Origin: Spinellus fusiger
Lineage: Eukaryota; Mucoromycota; Mucoromycetes; Mucorales; Phycomycetaceae
DNA length: 64,000 nt
Direction: 5' to 3'
Assembly: GCA_025094145.1 (NCBI GenBank)
Contig: JALLLS010000099.1
Location: 49,231 to 113,230 of the forward strand
Below the pieces are notes generated by a model. That model was not told the DNA's origin. It did no database searches and was given only the letters and a program-made list of their open reading frames with translations. How positions within the stretch are numbered: position 1 is the stretch's first letter; each line of letters starts with the position of its first letter. Shown piece by piece: positions 10,481 to 22,396 of this stretch. The translations under genes were made by a program, and so were the position numbers.

Positions 10481-11303
10481 CTTATGAATATCAAAAGACA
10501 TATTTATTGAAAGAGAAAAGAGTGGTGCTACTATTTAAAAAGAAAAACATATTTAAAGTAATAAAGACAGCGCAGAAAAGACGGTTCTAATATCTGCCTG
10601 GTAAAAATACTAATACAAGTCAAGTAAAGTGTATTAGTCAATACCATAGATAGTACGAGAAACAGATGTACCATGATGGACACGGAGAAGAATAGGATGG
10701 TGTGGTATTAGTAACTGGCACGGGTATTGGATAAACACATGGGATGAAAACAATAGCAACACGAATAACTCAATCTCCAGAGTATCTACATTTGTAGCCA
10801 ACTCATGGATAAAGTCATTGACTTTCTCTCTAGTCAGCAGAGATACTCTCATAGCATCAACACATTCATAGTAGAGCCACTCCATTCTTTACTCCATGGC
10901 CCATGATGTAAATCTACCTTTTTGTTGTTGTTGTTGATACTTTTGACGTGTAATAGAAAGAACATAAAGCAAAGCTCTCTATTATTAAAACGTGTATTTT
11001 TGTGTGAAGAAAGGTAGTAGAATAGATAGAAAATATTTGAATGTGTTTTTCTAAAATAAAGCATTAAAAAGAAAAGAGGCAAAGAATGAAGATAGAATTG
11101 ATGATATATTACAAGGTAAAAATGAACAAGTAATGTATACTTTAAAGTGTGCGAGAGTGAAAGTGAGAAAGAATTATAAAGTATTATAAGGATAAAGAAA
11201 GAGAAGAAGAAAAAGAAAAGAAAAAGAAAGACACTGGGGTTGGTTGGTTGGCTGGATTGTTGATGAAGAACATCGTAGTGTCCACGGTGTAAGGTGCTTC
11301 TGT
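10481..11303. other. AT-rich spacer between convergent LysM and SAP genes
   Basis: Mostly A-rich on the plus strand. Apart from the doubtful ORF at 10634-10885 no coding signal is visible; long frames on the minus strand are poly-Phe/Leu artefacts of A/G-rich DNA. Confidence 0.5.
10634..10885 (-). CDS. Hypothetical small protein, doubtful
   Basis: An 83-codon frame begins MEWLYYECVDAMRVSLLTRE and continues KVNDFIHELATNVDTLEIEL, which looks more protein-like than the surrounding DNA, and ends SVSRTIYGID. A possible intron (GTGTTG at about 10763 to GTGCCAG at about 10716) would remove a hydrophobic stretch. I do not recognise a family. It sits in the gap between two convergent genes and might instead be an exon of an unannotated transcript. 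Confidence 0.25.
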   Translation of the reverse strand: MEWLYYECVDAMRVSLLTREKVNDFIHELATNVDTLEIELFVLLLFSSHVFIQYPCQLLIPHHPILLRVHHGTSVSRTIYGID

Positions 11304-13788
11304 CTACCATTCTCCTCCGCGTGGGTGGTAGCTGGATTGGCCTGTAGTGTTATAACTACCAAAGCCAAATCCATTGTCGCCATGATTCTCGGATTCATGA
11401 AGTTTCATAGAATTCATAGGTATACCAACGGGTGTATTGTAGTTGATATCCTGCTCTGATAGAAAGGCCAGTATGTCTTCTTGTGATGCACCTTGTAAAA
11501 GGCTTAATTCCATTGTATTTCCTGTCTGTAAATAAGCTAGAAGAAGAAAAGAAATCCAATGTAAGAATGACACATTTCCTTGCACACTAAAAGAGAAAAA
11601 ACTCCTCTTTTCCCCTTTAAATTCTTACCTTGCTGTAACAGATTCTCTAGAGATGGACTCATCCATTCCATTGTCTCATGCTTCATCTCTTCTCCTCTGC
11701 CAAATGCCCGATCACCGTCCATTGCAAGAGTGTCATCCGCCAATGGTAAGTTATCAAATGGATTAGTATGCTCTCTGTCAGGTGTAGCAAGTGTCGAAGA
11801 AGTGAATGGAGCATACGATCGACGTCTGTTGTTGAGTGCAAAACCAGGACTGTTGAGTGTCATTGAATTACCACCAGATGGGTAAGCACGTCGACGGGAT
11901 GATATTGTAGGCGTAGAGCCCACAGTTGGAAATACATTTATGCTAGGACTGACAGGCGAGGACAATGTCTCTGGCAAAGGGGATACACTCAATTGAGGCT
12001 GCAATTTGGGTGAAGGAGAGGCCAGTCTCGGAGAACTTGGGGCAGCATAAGGAGAAAAGCGACGGTTGGGTGGTGGTGATCCAATATGCATGTTAGCAAT
12101 GGATCTATGCAGTGAAAAAGAGGAACCTGGTGATCCAGGTAAGAATGAGGTGTCTGGAACAGAAGAGGGACTGTTGAAGAGTGGAGAAGAAGGTACATTC
12201 ACAGACATTAAAGGAGAAGTGCCTTGGAATGAGCGTGGTCTTGAGGATTCATTGAGGCGACGTGAGGCAGAAGAGGGTTGGGAGAACCGCTGGGCACGCC
12301 CCCCTCGGACTGCCTGGATATAGTCCCGCTCTTCTTGTAGTCTTTGCAGCAGAATTGCCTTTTTACCTGTAGCAGGCTTGCCCCGTTGTCTCAGCATGTC
12401 CTTTAGTTCAGAGACTGTGATATCATCAAAGTTAGCTCTCTCCAATTGATCATCCAGTCGTCGTTGATGTTGTTCTGCATCAAATGGCTGTGACATGCCT
12501 CCACGCTGGATTCTCTGGATTTGGATAGGCATTGTTCGAGAGGGAAAAGAGGTGGCATGGCATGGATGGGCTGTGTGATTGTCAGAAGAAGGAATTGCCA
12601 CCCCTTGTCTCCTAGACTGTCTCTCCGACACAGTCCAAAAGGAATAGGTTGATCGAGTGACCTCCGACGCTCAGTGGGTGTCTGTGGTGTGTCTGCAGAG
12701 GAGTGGAATGGGGTGTCTTGGGGTAGTCCTTGGCTAAGTGTGGCTGGCATAGAAGTGCCTAGAGTATATCCTGGCGTGGCATGAGAGTGAGATACTTGTC
12801 TGAAGTTGCTGGGAGGATCTGTAAAAGACGAAGAAACTATAATTGATGTCTGAGACCCTGCTCCCCTCGATCTTTGGACAGGTTTCCTAGCGTAGTTGAC
12901 TCTGAACCGTGCCTGAAGCTCATTGAAACGGCGCTGATGATCAATTTCACTTGCTACAGATGAAGCCCGAGTTCCATCATTTGTAGAAGGATTGCCAATA
13001 GGAATTGGATTGGCCCGGTGGATTCTTGTGTTCAAAGTACCACTGTTCTGGGACTTTCTCGGGGTGTCCTTTTTTAATTGACTTTTTACTGGCCATGCAC
13101 TGTTCTTGGCATCCTCAGATTGGCCTTGGGGCACTGACTCCATTGCAGACAGAGAACTGCCCTGGGAGTGATCAGGCAAAGACTGAGGTGGGTCAGTGGG
13201 GCTTGGGTGATCAAACATTGCCGAAAGATTCGACCGAGAAGAGTGTGTGGGCTCTACGCCATTCTTCTTTTCACTGTCTTCCTTGTCCATTCGCATTTGC
13301 ATGGTTCTCTGTTGTTCCTGTAGCAGCTGCTGTTGCCTGAGGAAAGTGGGATCCGAGAATAAGATGGCCTGTTCTTGCTGCTCAACCAAGAAGGGCTGAT
13401 CGTAATAGTCTATCTTTTCCACAGTGTCTTGTTGCTGATTAGCATTTGTAATGGGCATAAAATAGTGCTGGTTGTCGTGGGTGCCATTGTTCTCGTACAG
13501 ATCATCCCATTCCTGAGCAGAGTGTTCAGTAGCAAGAGCAGATCGTAGCATGGGACTCTCATCCAGGTAAAAAGACTGATCTGGATGAGATGGGTAATTG
13601 TTAGTGTTTGACAGGTAAGAGTATGATGAGTCCATGGTATCGCCTTGGCTCTGGTGGGGTGAGACTGGAATAAACGACTGGCTTAGTAATGGGTGCATAG
13701 GAGTCGAACTATTGAGGCTTGTGTTTTGATGGTGGAAGTCTTTGTTGACGCTGTTGTTACTGTTATCGTTGGAGTTGTGATAATACAT
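11304..13788 (-). CDS. SAP-domain protein, Ser/Pro-rich, probably nuclear
   Basis: The 5' part runs in one frame from ATG 13788 to about 12640. The SAP domain continues in another frame from about 12540 to 11629, and a final exon 11536-11304 follows a 92-nt GT-AG intron. The first frame change (between about 12640 and 12490) needs a small intron or an indel that I could not place. The N-terminal ~380 residues are Gln/Asn/Ser-rich and disordered (LRQQQLLQEQQRTMQMRM). The SAP motif is FDDITVSELKDMLRQRGKPA followed by TGKKAILLQRLQEERDYIQ, a helix-extended-helix fold that binds AT-rich DNA. Next comes a long Ser/Pro tract with many SP sites, suggesting phosphorylation, and a conserved-looking tail containing QGASQEDILAFLSEQD. 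The likely role is chromatin or transcript-linked; the exact function is unknown. Confidence 0.75.
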
Positions 13789-15779
13789 AGCAATATATAG
13801 ACAAGTATATGCCTATGTACATATATGTCCAAAGTGATAAAATAAGAGAGATAGGTACAAATCAGGTGCAAAGCGTTGGGTGCGCTATAACAGGGTCTGT
13901 CTTATTTTCTATAGTGTGCTATTATGTGTCCAGTCAAATAGGCTTGACGTGTTAAGCATAAAAAATAGTCTATGCACAAAAGAAAGGACGACACTACACT
14001 TAAGATTTTCATTTTCCATTTTCATTTATTTTCGCTCTATTTTCATTCGTCAGAATTACAGTATCCAAAAAGAAACAAAAAAAAAAAGGCGGGCACAGAA
14101 TCATAAAATTTTATTTATTCGCAGGCACTGCACATAAACACAAAAGGCTTGGTGTCCGACATCCACGTGTCTTTAGAGTGTTAAATTAAGGCAAAGCACC
14201 TTTGATGTCAGGAAGAAGTGTGTCTATCTATGTGTATCGATTCGTATGTATATCTCTATGGGTGTAGGTGCGTATAAGTTTTTATATATTTATAGTTATA
14301 TATATTTATATATAAATAAATATAACTATATATAACTATAGATAGAGATATTTATATGAATATACCCATATCCTACTCTACAAACCTAACAACATAGACC
14401 TATAGTCTTGGAGTCTTATAGCACTCTACTTATATATCAGTATAACACTATATCAATAAACTCATATATCAACCCATAGGCATCACAATGAATAAACAGA
14501 AGAAGCCTTACTATAGAATACGATCGTCCTATTCATTTCTTGTCAGTGCTCGTATCAATACACTCCAATGAGTCTTATGAATTAATTCACTGTCAAAGTA
14601 TAAAGCCTGTCAACCCAGAGAGTGAATCAACAGTTGCTTAAGAACAAAAGCAGTAGCTCCTCCAAATGAGTGTCTCTATGGTTACAGATTTAAATATAAT
14701 TATAGAGATGGATCTATGTTTATATTTGGGTGTAAACAAACAGACAAACAGACATTTGGCCTGATACAGATGATTGATGTCAAAAGGTCTTTTCGTCTGC
14801 TTAGGGAGTCTCCACTGATCCTGAATCGGAAGTTTGTGAATATTAGAGTTTTCTTGGAAGCATAAATAAGTCTATTTACTTTTTGAAATTAAAAGCCTCT
14901 TCCTGTCTCCACAGTAAAGACATGTCAATGAGCATAAGGTGAAATTCTTGGGAACTCACCCCGATCTTCATGCTTCTTTAATGGAGCCAAAGAATAGGCT
15001 GCTATATTATTAAGAAAGAGGGATCATCGATTGAGTGGATGTGTCTCCTTGTCTGTCTTCAAAATAACAAAAACTAAATTTGTTTATATCTAAGGATAGA
15101 CCATGAGCCAGTAGCAACAAAGACCATCCTTGAGCACTTGAATCCACCAACTCTCAGGTTGACACTCCTTATTTTGGTAAGTGATTTTTTTCACGAACAA
15201 AGTGGACTAGAACAAGTAGGACTTTATATCAGTGTTTCATTTCCTAATATTCTGTCTTTCAAAGCATTGCGTTGTTCAAATAAACACAAGGATGTCGAAT
15301 CGAGACTATTTTACACCTATATGAGTGGAGCAACCACCCCCACGCACCACAACTCTTCTTTTTATAAAGACCTAAAGAAAGTGAATGATTGATCATTCAT
15401 AGTCATTCATTGTTTTTGTTTCTTTTGGGATATATTATTTATATCAACGTGGTAAATAAATACTGTGAGCTTGGGGTTGTACAATGTTTGACATAAGATA
15501 CACTCAGCCATTTCATTTATACACAAATATACTTTGATATTCTTGAGAATGGGCTGAATAGGAGCTCTGTTGACATATATGCTCCATCTCCCCTTTTTAA
15601 TCGATACATCAATAACACTTTTATATATATATAAAATTGTATGTGTGTGTGTGTTTGTGTGTGTAAAACACGGTATTGAATCAACAAGTTCAGTTATTAT
15701 TAACATGCTATAAAAATGGAAGTGAAAATGGAGGTCTTGTAATGCTACCCTGAAGTTCAAAAATATAACAAATTATATA
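13789..15779. other. AT-rich gene-poor region
   Basis: No supported gene. It contains TA-rich palindromic DNA near 14275-14345, a GT tract at 15640-15662, and open frames lacking any recognisable domain. Long stretches look like decayed repeat DNA. Confidence 0.55.
14276..14342. repeat. TA-rich imperfect palindrome
   Basis: ttatagttatatatattta near 14289 is mirrored by taaataaatataactata near 14314, so a hairpin or cruciform is possible. It may only reflect AT richness. Confidence 0.45.
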
Positions 15780-16020
15780 ATATGGATCGGAGGTGTAAAG
15801 CTGTCATTGATGCTAAAGGCAGCAGTACCAAGTTGTGAGCCACTTTGTACAATAAATGTATCTATTCTATTTTTCTGTCTAATCATGTCTTATTAAAGTG
15901 TGAAGTCTCTATTGTCTGTATCTTGTATATTTCCATAACACTAAAAAATAATTAAACTATACAAGGAGTGTATCGGAAAACAGAATTATTTGTTATTTTT
16001 TTGAAACTCACTGTATCTGC
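15780..16020 (+). pseudogene. Tc1-like transposase, C-terminal scrap
   Basis: Codons from about 15781 read MDRRCKAVIDAKGSSTKL then a stop, matching the last residues of the Tc1 elements at 23.9 kb and 35.7 kb (MHRRCRAVIKAKGGNTKY). The downstream 170 bp resembles the 3' flank of those elements, but the terminal repeat has decayed. Nothing upstream aligns, so only a fragment remains. Confidence 0.65.
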
Positions 16021-17300
16021 ATGATCCTACTTCGGTATCTTTCATGGTATTTCATTGGACTAAGATGCCCTATTTTGTCTTAATTATATTTAGACTGTTC
16101 AAAACTTGACTGTGATAAACGTTGAAGTCTATTTTTCATAGTGTTAGAATGATCACTTGAAACTTAGTAGACTGGGATTGAATAAACTAATGAAGAAAAA
16201 AAGTTGAATTCACCACTAAGAATTGCTGTTGATGTGAAATTTAAAGGTAGGTAGATCGATTTAAATTACCTTTATATACTATTTGTACACGCCTGGGAAA
16301 AAGTTGTTGAGAAGGATAATTAGACTTTCATGAATTGCTCATGTATAAAATAGATAAGTATTGTTTGATAGAATAACACTCAGATGAATGATGCAAAAGA
16401 CAAGAATTTTTCAGGAGTCCACAGAAATATGTGAAATTAGCATACATGTATTTATACTCATTATCATCAGTTTCTATAAAGCGTTATCTTATTAAAGAGA
16501 CATAACAGTCTTAAACGATTCAAGGCTATGTCATCTTAGCTATCCATTATGCAGGAAAACACTTTCTTATTCAAGCATTTGGTCTTAGTGATCAACTCCA
16601 GGATTCCAAATCAAGATTATATATCTCAATTCTATTAAAGAGTTTTTGAGGTGTTTTTGTTGTGGGTGAAACATGAAAGAGCTGATGATCACCATTATGT
16701 TCGATAAAAAAAACTTGATAGAGAAACCGTGTGACACTATTATAAATGATTCTACAATGATTCTACAATGATTATGAAAGTGCTGATCTTTATATGTTGA
16801 CGTATCCAGAAATGAATACTAATTCTATGTACACACTAAAATGGCTTGTACTTAGTTGTTACTCCATTTTACTATTTTTCAGGCTCGTTCAATAGGAACA
16901 TTATATCCTCATACTATAAAGCCTTTATTGACTCATATATAATTTGAGGAGCTAAATGTAATTTGATACATAGTTTTATTTATTATTATAATATACACTT
17001 CAGTTCTATATTTTATTTTTGTTGTTATTTATTTTCTCTCTGTACTGTTCCTTTCTCTACACACCAGGATATCTTTAGGATATAAAAGGAAATAGTCAAA
17101 CTACAATTGTTTAAGAAATGACATTGATTTGAAAAGGAGCAAAAATAAATTAAAATGTATTCATGTTAGTTCTTAAATAAAGATTATTATTATAATTTAC
17201 CTGTAAATATCTGAATCTCATAGGAAACCACTTTCGATGTGGGGATATATAATATGAATACAAATAAGAATATCTATGATTATCGACAGAATGGGGCTGG
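16021..17300. other. AT-rich region without visible genes
   Basis: No open frame of note and no RNA gene. Short matches to the TIR-element terminus (ggatataaaaggaaat near 17078) suggest old transposon DNA. Confidence 0.5.
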
Positions 17301-17710
17301 TCAGTGGTGACCCTTTAAACACTCTTCTGCAATTGTATAGATATTCTTTGATGCATTCACATCCTTGTTCCAAACAATTCCACAACCTTGGCAAGCGTGG
17401 ATATTGTTGAAATTCACTAATACCTCGGTGAGGATATTTGTGTTATAAGTGTGGCAGATCTTGAGAACAAGACAAAATTTCACAAGTCATTTGCTTAATC
17501 AGAACTACTAAGGTAATGCAGACTACAACAACATTCTAGAAAGAAAAAGAATTGCTTAAAGAACAGTTGCCTAGTTACCCGTTGTGATCAAATCATGTGT
17601 TGTGTTCCTGTTCATGTACCCTCTTTGATTTCCCTAGACCAGCCTTTGTATCCAAACCTTTATTTCTTTGTCCCTGCTAGAGACCCAATATCTATACATT
17701 TATCTCTTTA
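17301..17710 (-). pseudogene. Fanzor/TnpB-like relic, C-terminal zinc-ribbon segment
   Basis: Minus-strand codons 17483-17301 contain ACQGCGIVWNKDVNASKNIY. The CxxCG followed by (W)N(K/R)DVNA(A/S)xNI is the signature of the second half of the OrfB zinc ribbon of TnpB and Fanzor proteins, RNA-guided nucleases carried by transposons. Upstream (17540-17700) the DNA matches 31583-31760 for about 180 bp by eye, including ggtctctagcagggaca and gtaactaggcaact, but both copies hold many stops. So this is a dead member of a small local family. The N-terminal and RuvC-type regions are not recognisable. Confidence 0.65.
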
Positions 17711-18400
17711 GGGGTCCTGTTGATAACCACAGTGCCCTTTATTACAGAATAAAAGATATATTTTACAAAGTTGCATAGTATGGATTTTGAGGCTGCTTTT
17801 ATATATATCTCTTTAAGCTATAAGGATCACAGTTATACGATAATAACATCTCAGTAAATTCAGAGATGGATTTCCTCCTCTTGTTCTATGTATGTTTCAA
17901 GGGAAGAGAGAGACCTTATTTACAATAAAATCACTTTATGGAGTTCTATGGCCTTGAAATACAGGACCAAGATTATACACACTATAGGATAGGACAGTTA
18001 CCCTTCCCAGTCTGCCTGAATGTTCTATGAAGACCATATCTATTGCTTGAGAATGGCAAAATAATCAAATTCATAGCCAAAGAAGAAATCCCAAACTAAT
18101 ATAAAATTGTAATTGTCTACATCTTTAATAAAATAGACTTTAATCCAAACAGCTTCCTAGAGTATAAACAAGATAATCTTTAGGGACTTGAGCAACTGAC
18201 TTTTTCTTGTTCTTGACTTGTTTTCTTTCTGTATTCCCATAGGGTGCCATTATTATTACAACTATCAGTTTGCCTTCTGTCAGCCCATATCCTTCTCTTT
18301 TCTATCAATCTCCGTATGAGTAACCAGCCTTAAGAGGTCCTGTGTGTCTCTTGTCTCATAGCAACAGAATATTTTTGGGATATAAAGGGAAATACATGAA
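17711..18400. other. Non-coding DNA between Fanzor relic and LINE
   Basis: No gene seen. Close to 18371 is another copy of the TIR-element terminal motif (tttttgggatataaaggg), and the LINE target-site copy caatgagattgta is at 18401-18413. Confidence 0.5.
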
Positions 18401-18995
18401 CAATGAGATTGTACAGTTCAAAGTATTTTTATTTTTGGGTGTTGGTTGCTATTCGCGCATTGGGCATGTTAGCCACCCTATGAGATCGTTTGAAAAATAA
18501 GAATAAACATTGAAACACTTCAAATACACAAGTGAAAAAAACAATGCAAAGAGAGAAGAGACGGAAAGAAAAGAGAATATAAAACCTCAATGAGGGAAAA
18601 ATGATGAAAAATGATGAAAAGTGGGTAATGATGGTAAAATGGGAATTATGAATAGACATCCAAAAGGCCATAAAGTCAGCAAGGAAACCAGGACACCAAA
18701 AAGATAACCGTCATCCTGTGGCGATTCGAAATCCAACAAGGGATACTTAGAGCAACTCGGACAATCCTGAGAATATATGTAGCAATTACATTAGCAGATT
18801 ATGGCTTTGCTAAACGGGTTAAGAATGGGTGGTAGAGGAGAGATTGGAGGAGAAGTGAGGATACAGCGTCTGTTGCTGCAGGAGTCTTTGCACTCTATGG
18901 CGGCGTTGGCGTTCCCGCTCAACACACCCATCAGCAGCCTCAATGAGCAGGCTACCAGCTGATGGCTCTACCTTAAAGTCTCGAGTAGACATGGC

Positions 18996-21900
18996 TCAAT
19001 CAATGGCTTGCAGCAGTATTAACAGACTGGGCCAAAGGTCTTGCCATTTAACAAAAGACTTAACCGTGCGTGGCAGAAGATTTAGACAATAGTCAATTGG
19101 ATGAACATCTTGTGGTGGTGCAGGAACTAGGAAGAACAAGAACGTGGAGCGTTCATGGTCAACGAATGTGCAAGTGAGAAAGTGGTCCCGATTGGCAGAT
19201 GGGTGGCCACATTGGCAAGGAACTGAAGGTGTTGGTGGTAACCAAGCAATCCTCCATTTTAGTAGACGATGTCTTTCTTTGCGCGTGCATGGTAGTAGAA
19301 GAATTGGATCCCAAACAGGTCTACATAGTCCACGGGCTACCATCACCAGCGGATTCTTGCCACGTACTAGACTAGTAATTTCACTTTGAAGACGTTCAAG
19401 ATAGCTACTTTTAATGGATATTTAGGAGGGTTGTGAGCCGGTCCTATTCTTTGAGCATTTTGCCAGAGTACATTGCCATGTAGCTTAATCCATCTGGCTT
19501 TACTCTGGGGTGCTTCAAGCTGCGGGACAAGGCACCAGAGGAGGGTGTCTTCAGGAAGGGTAGCTGCGCGCTCAACAAATTTGGCTTCCAGATAAAGAAA
19601 ACGAGAGTATATGTTAGGGAGGGCAGCTAATTGGGCAACCTGGATCGTTCCAAACCTAGCAGTAGCAGATCTAGCAAGACAAAGTCTCAGACAAGCAGAC
19701 TGACAGATTTGTAGCGGGCGGATGCCTAGTCTATTGACATTACAAATAGCCAACCCATACTCAAGGATAGGCCGAACAAAAACAGTATACGCTCTTAGGG
19801 CTGCTGTAATCCCAAAGCCATACATGTTTACACCCATTCCTCTCAGCTTTTGCATTACTGCAATTGCCTTGACTTGTGAGTGTGAGAAAAGTGCGTCTTG
19901 GTTAATACCTTGACGTGAAAAGGGGATACCAAGGTACTTGAAAGTATCACAGGTTGGAAGCTCGTTGCCATAGAGGTAAAACGGCACATTGGCCGGGGCA
20001 TTGAGTACTTCACATTTGGAGGGACTCCATTTGTAACCAAGGAGGGTCGAGTGAATTTCGGCAAGTGCCAGCATTCGATGTATATCTTCTGGGCAGCCCA
20101 TAAGAGCCACATCATCAGCATACAACAAACAATTCACAGGAGCCCAAGTAACAGTGACATGAGACGGACTGTAAGAGGAATCTGACAACTCAGAAGAGTC
20201 ATCCAAACTGTAGAAGTAGGAAAAGGATTGTGAAGGGAATTCTGTAACTCGTCAAGCAATGCGTGAACAGTTGCCTGTGGGGAAGCAAAAGAGAAAGGAT
20301 TTCGAGCACAGAGATTAATGGACCGTCCCATGGTAGGTGGGTGCATACCAACCAGTATTGGGGATACCAAGCAAACCTCAAGAAACGTGGAAGAGTATCA
20401 ATGAAAATAGAATAAAGAAATGGAGAAAGAATACTACCCTGTAAGACTCCTCGTTTAGGTGCAATGTCCCGGGATGCTACATTTTTCAGAATCACATTCA
20501 CCACAATGTCATCAAACAAATTCTGTAGTAGCAAGAGCAACGGCTGAGACACGAAGGGCATCAGCGACTCCCATATGACAGAGCGTTCCACACTATCATA
20601 TGCAGCTTTAATATCTAGGAAGACGACGACTGGAGGTTTTGGATCTTGCTCTCCTGATCCTTGGGCAGCATACAACCCCATAAGTTGTGGAGACAGAGGG
20701 CCTGGTCTAGAGTTCCACGACGAGCGCGAAATCCACCTTGAGCCATGTCCAATGCAGGCATGGTCGAAAGGAGCTCCCCAGCTATACATCTTTCTAAGCG
20801 CTTACAAACACCGATGTCAAGCTAATAGGCCGATAGTTACTAGGGTCATCCTGCTCTCCTTTGTTTTTGTAAATAGGTACCACCTGTGCTGTTCTCCAGG
20901 CCACAGGCATCCACACCATCTCCAACACAATGTGAAGATCTGATGTAACAGAGGCACTAGCACTCAAACTAGGGGTTTGGCATTTCTGCTCTAATATGAT
21001 CAATGCCTGGTGCTTTTCGATTTGGCATCTTTTGAATAGCAGAGTGAATAAAGTCTACGTCCCATGGGACTGGATTGTCTTGGAGAATAAACTCCTGACG
21101 CTCCTGTCTTTCCATAGATCTGCCAAACACACTCTCTAGGTGGTCAATCATGCAATTGGCAGCATGCGAGGGCCCTCTGGAGATGACAGGGAAATTGGCA
21201 AACGTCTCCACAGCCTCATTCCTTTCACAGACTTGTCATCTCTGTTAAGCCCTTACGATTTATCACAAAATACATGCCAGGTTTGTCGTTGTGCTTGCCT
21301 TATAGCCTTTTTCAAAGCTAAACACGCTTCCTCATACAAGCAGTGGGCTTCAATGCATTCAATATCATTGCCTACCCATTGTCTAAAACGATAAAGTTCT
21401 TGACGAAGTCAGCTAACTGTTGTAGATCAGCATTCCAGTAGCTTTTCCAAGCTTTTGGATGGATTGTGGCACCTACGCTATCATCCAGGGCCTTGTAGAT
21501 TGACTCATTGAGTCTCTCAGCAAAGTCCTCCATCTTAACAGAGCACAACGGGGTTTTGTCTTCCAATATTTTTTGGATCTCTCTTTGCAGTTCACCTGTG
21601 TTCTCTGCAAAACATTGCTTGTACTGGTCACAGACTGTTTGTTTGTTTAAACATTGCAGTCTCCAGAGGCGACGGACAGCTGTTTCTGTCATGAGCGGTG
21701 GCATGAGCACCGGCTGAAAGGCAGCTCACACAAGTGGTGGTCTGAACCTAACGTCAGATCGTCCCTAATGTGCAAGCACACTTCGGAGAAGTTGTAGCTT
21801 CTTGACAGGAACAGGTCAATAATGCTAGCAAACCGATGACCATCTGCTAGAATTTGCTCATATGTAGGCAAGCCAAATGCCAACTCTGAGTTCCACAAGG

Positions 21901-22396
21901 TTAGATCCTGACGGCAGATCCAGTCTTCAAATCCCACATGTCTGTCGTTTATGCCATGATCTCCAGTCAGGCGGCCTAAACGTGTATTCAGGTCACCAAG
22001 GACGAGTGTGAAGTCGTCTATGGGTAGTGAATTCAACCTTTCCGCAGCCTCACTAGACGACAGCCTCGGAGGTAGGTACAGACCATGGAGTGTATATGGG
22101 CCAATCCTACAGGAGACCACAAAAGGATTAGTAATTGGTAAGGAATGTACATGGTAAGGAAAGTCAGGACGAATAAAGAACAAAACTCCATCAAAACCTC
22201 GTCCAGCATCACCATGGGCTGTAGCATAGTTGTGTATTTGTATCCAGGGGCACCTCAACATTTGCATGTCTTTGGTCAGGAAAGTCTCTGTCACTAAAAG
22301 TATATCAATATCATTCTGCACACACACATTCAGAACGTTCACCAGTTTGGGCCTGATTCCACAAGCATTCAATAGACCAATCTTCAGTCTATTCAT
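18996..22396 (-). pseudogene. LINE ORF2: APE endonuclease + reverse transcriptase, frameshifted
   Basis: The endonuclease (22396-21700) shows LLNACGIRPK, VTETFL, LVLGDLNTRLG and LGSDHHLCELPF, covering the catalytic Asn, Glu, Asp and His positions of the exonuclease-III fold. The RT region has VVFLDIKAAYDSVERS, APKRGVLQGSILSPFLYSIF and NCLLYADDVALMG (YADD box), then FKYLGIPFSRQGI. The C-terminal knuckle is CQCGHPSANRDHFLTC. The frame is broken at about 21700, 21400, 20920, 20810, 20683, 20370, 20206 and 19406. Where copy 2 can be compared, almost all breaks are one missing base in a short homopolymer, so sequence error is as likely as decay. The stop is at 18996. Confidence 0.85.

Noticed and set aside
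10277..10501. Frames overlapping the LysM tail on both strands
   Set aside because: Shadow frames of the Gly/Tyr/His repeat; the LysM frame has signal peptide, domain and consistent splicing.
13880..14137. 85-codon plus-strand ORF
   Set aside because: Lys/Phe/Ser-rich reading of AT-rich DNA; no domain.
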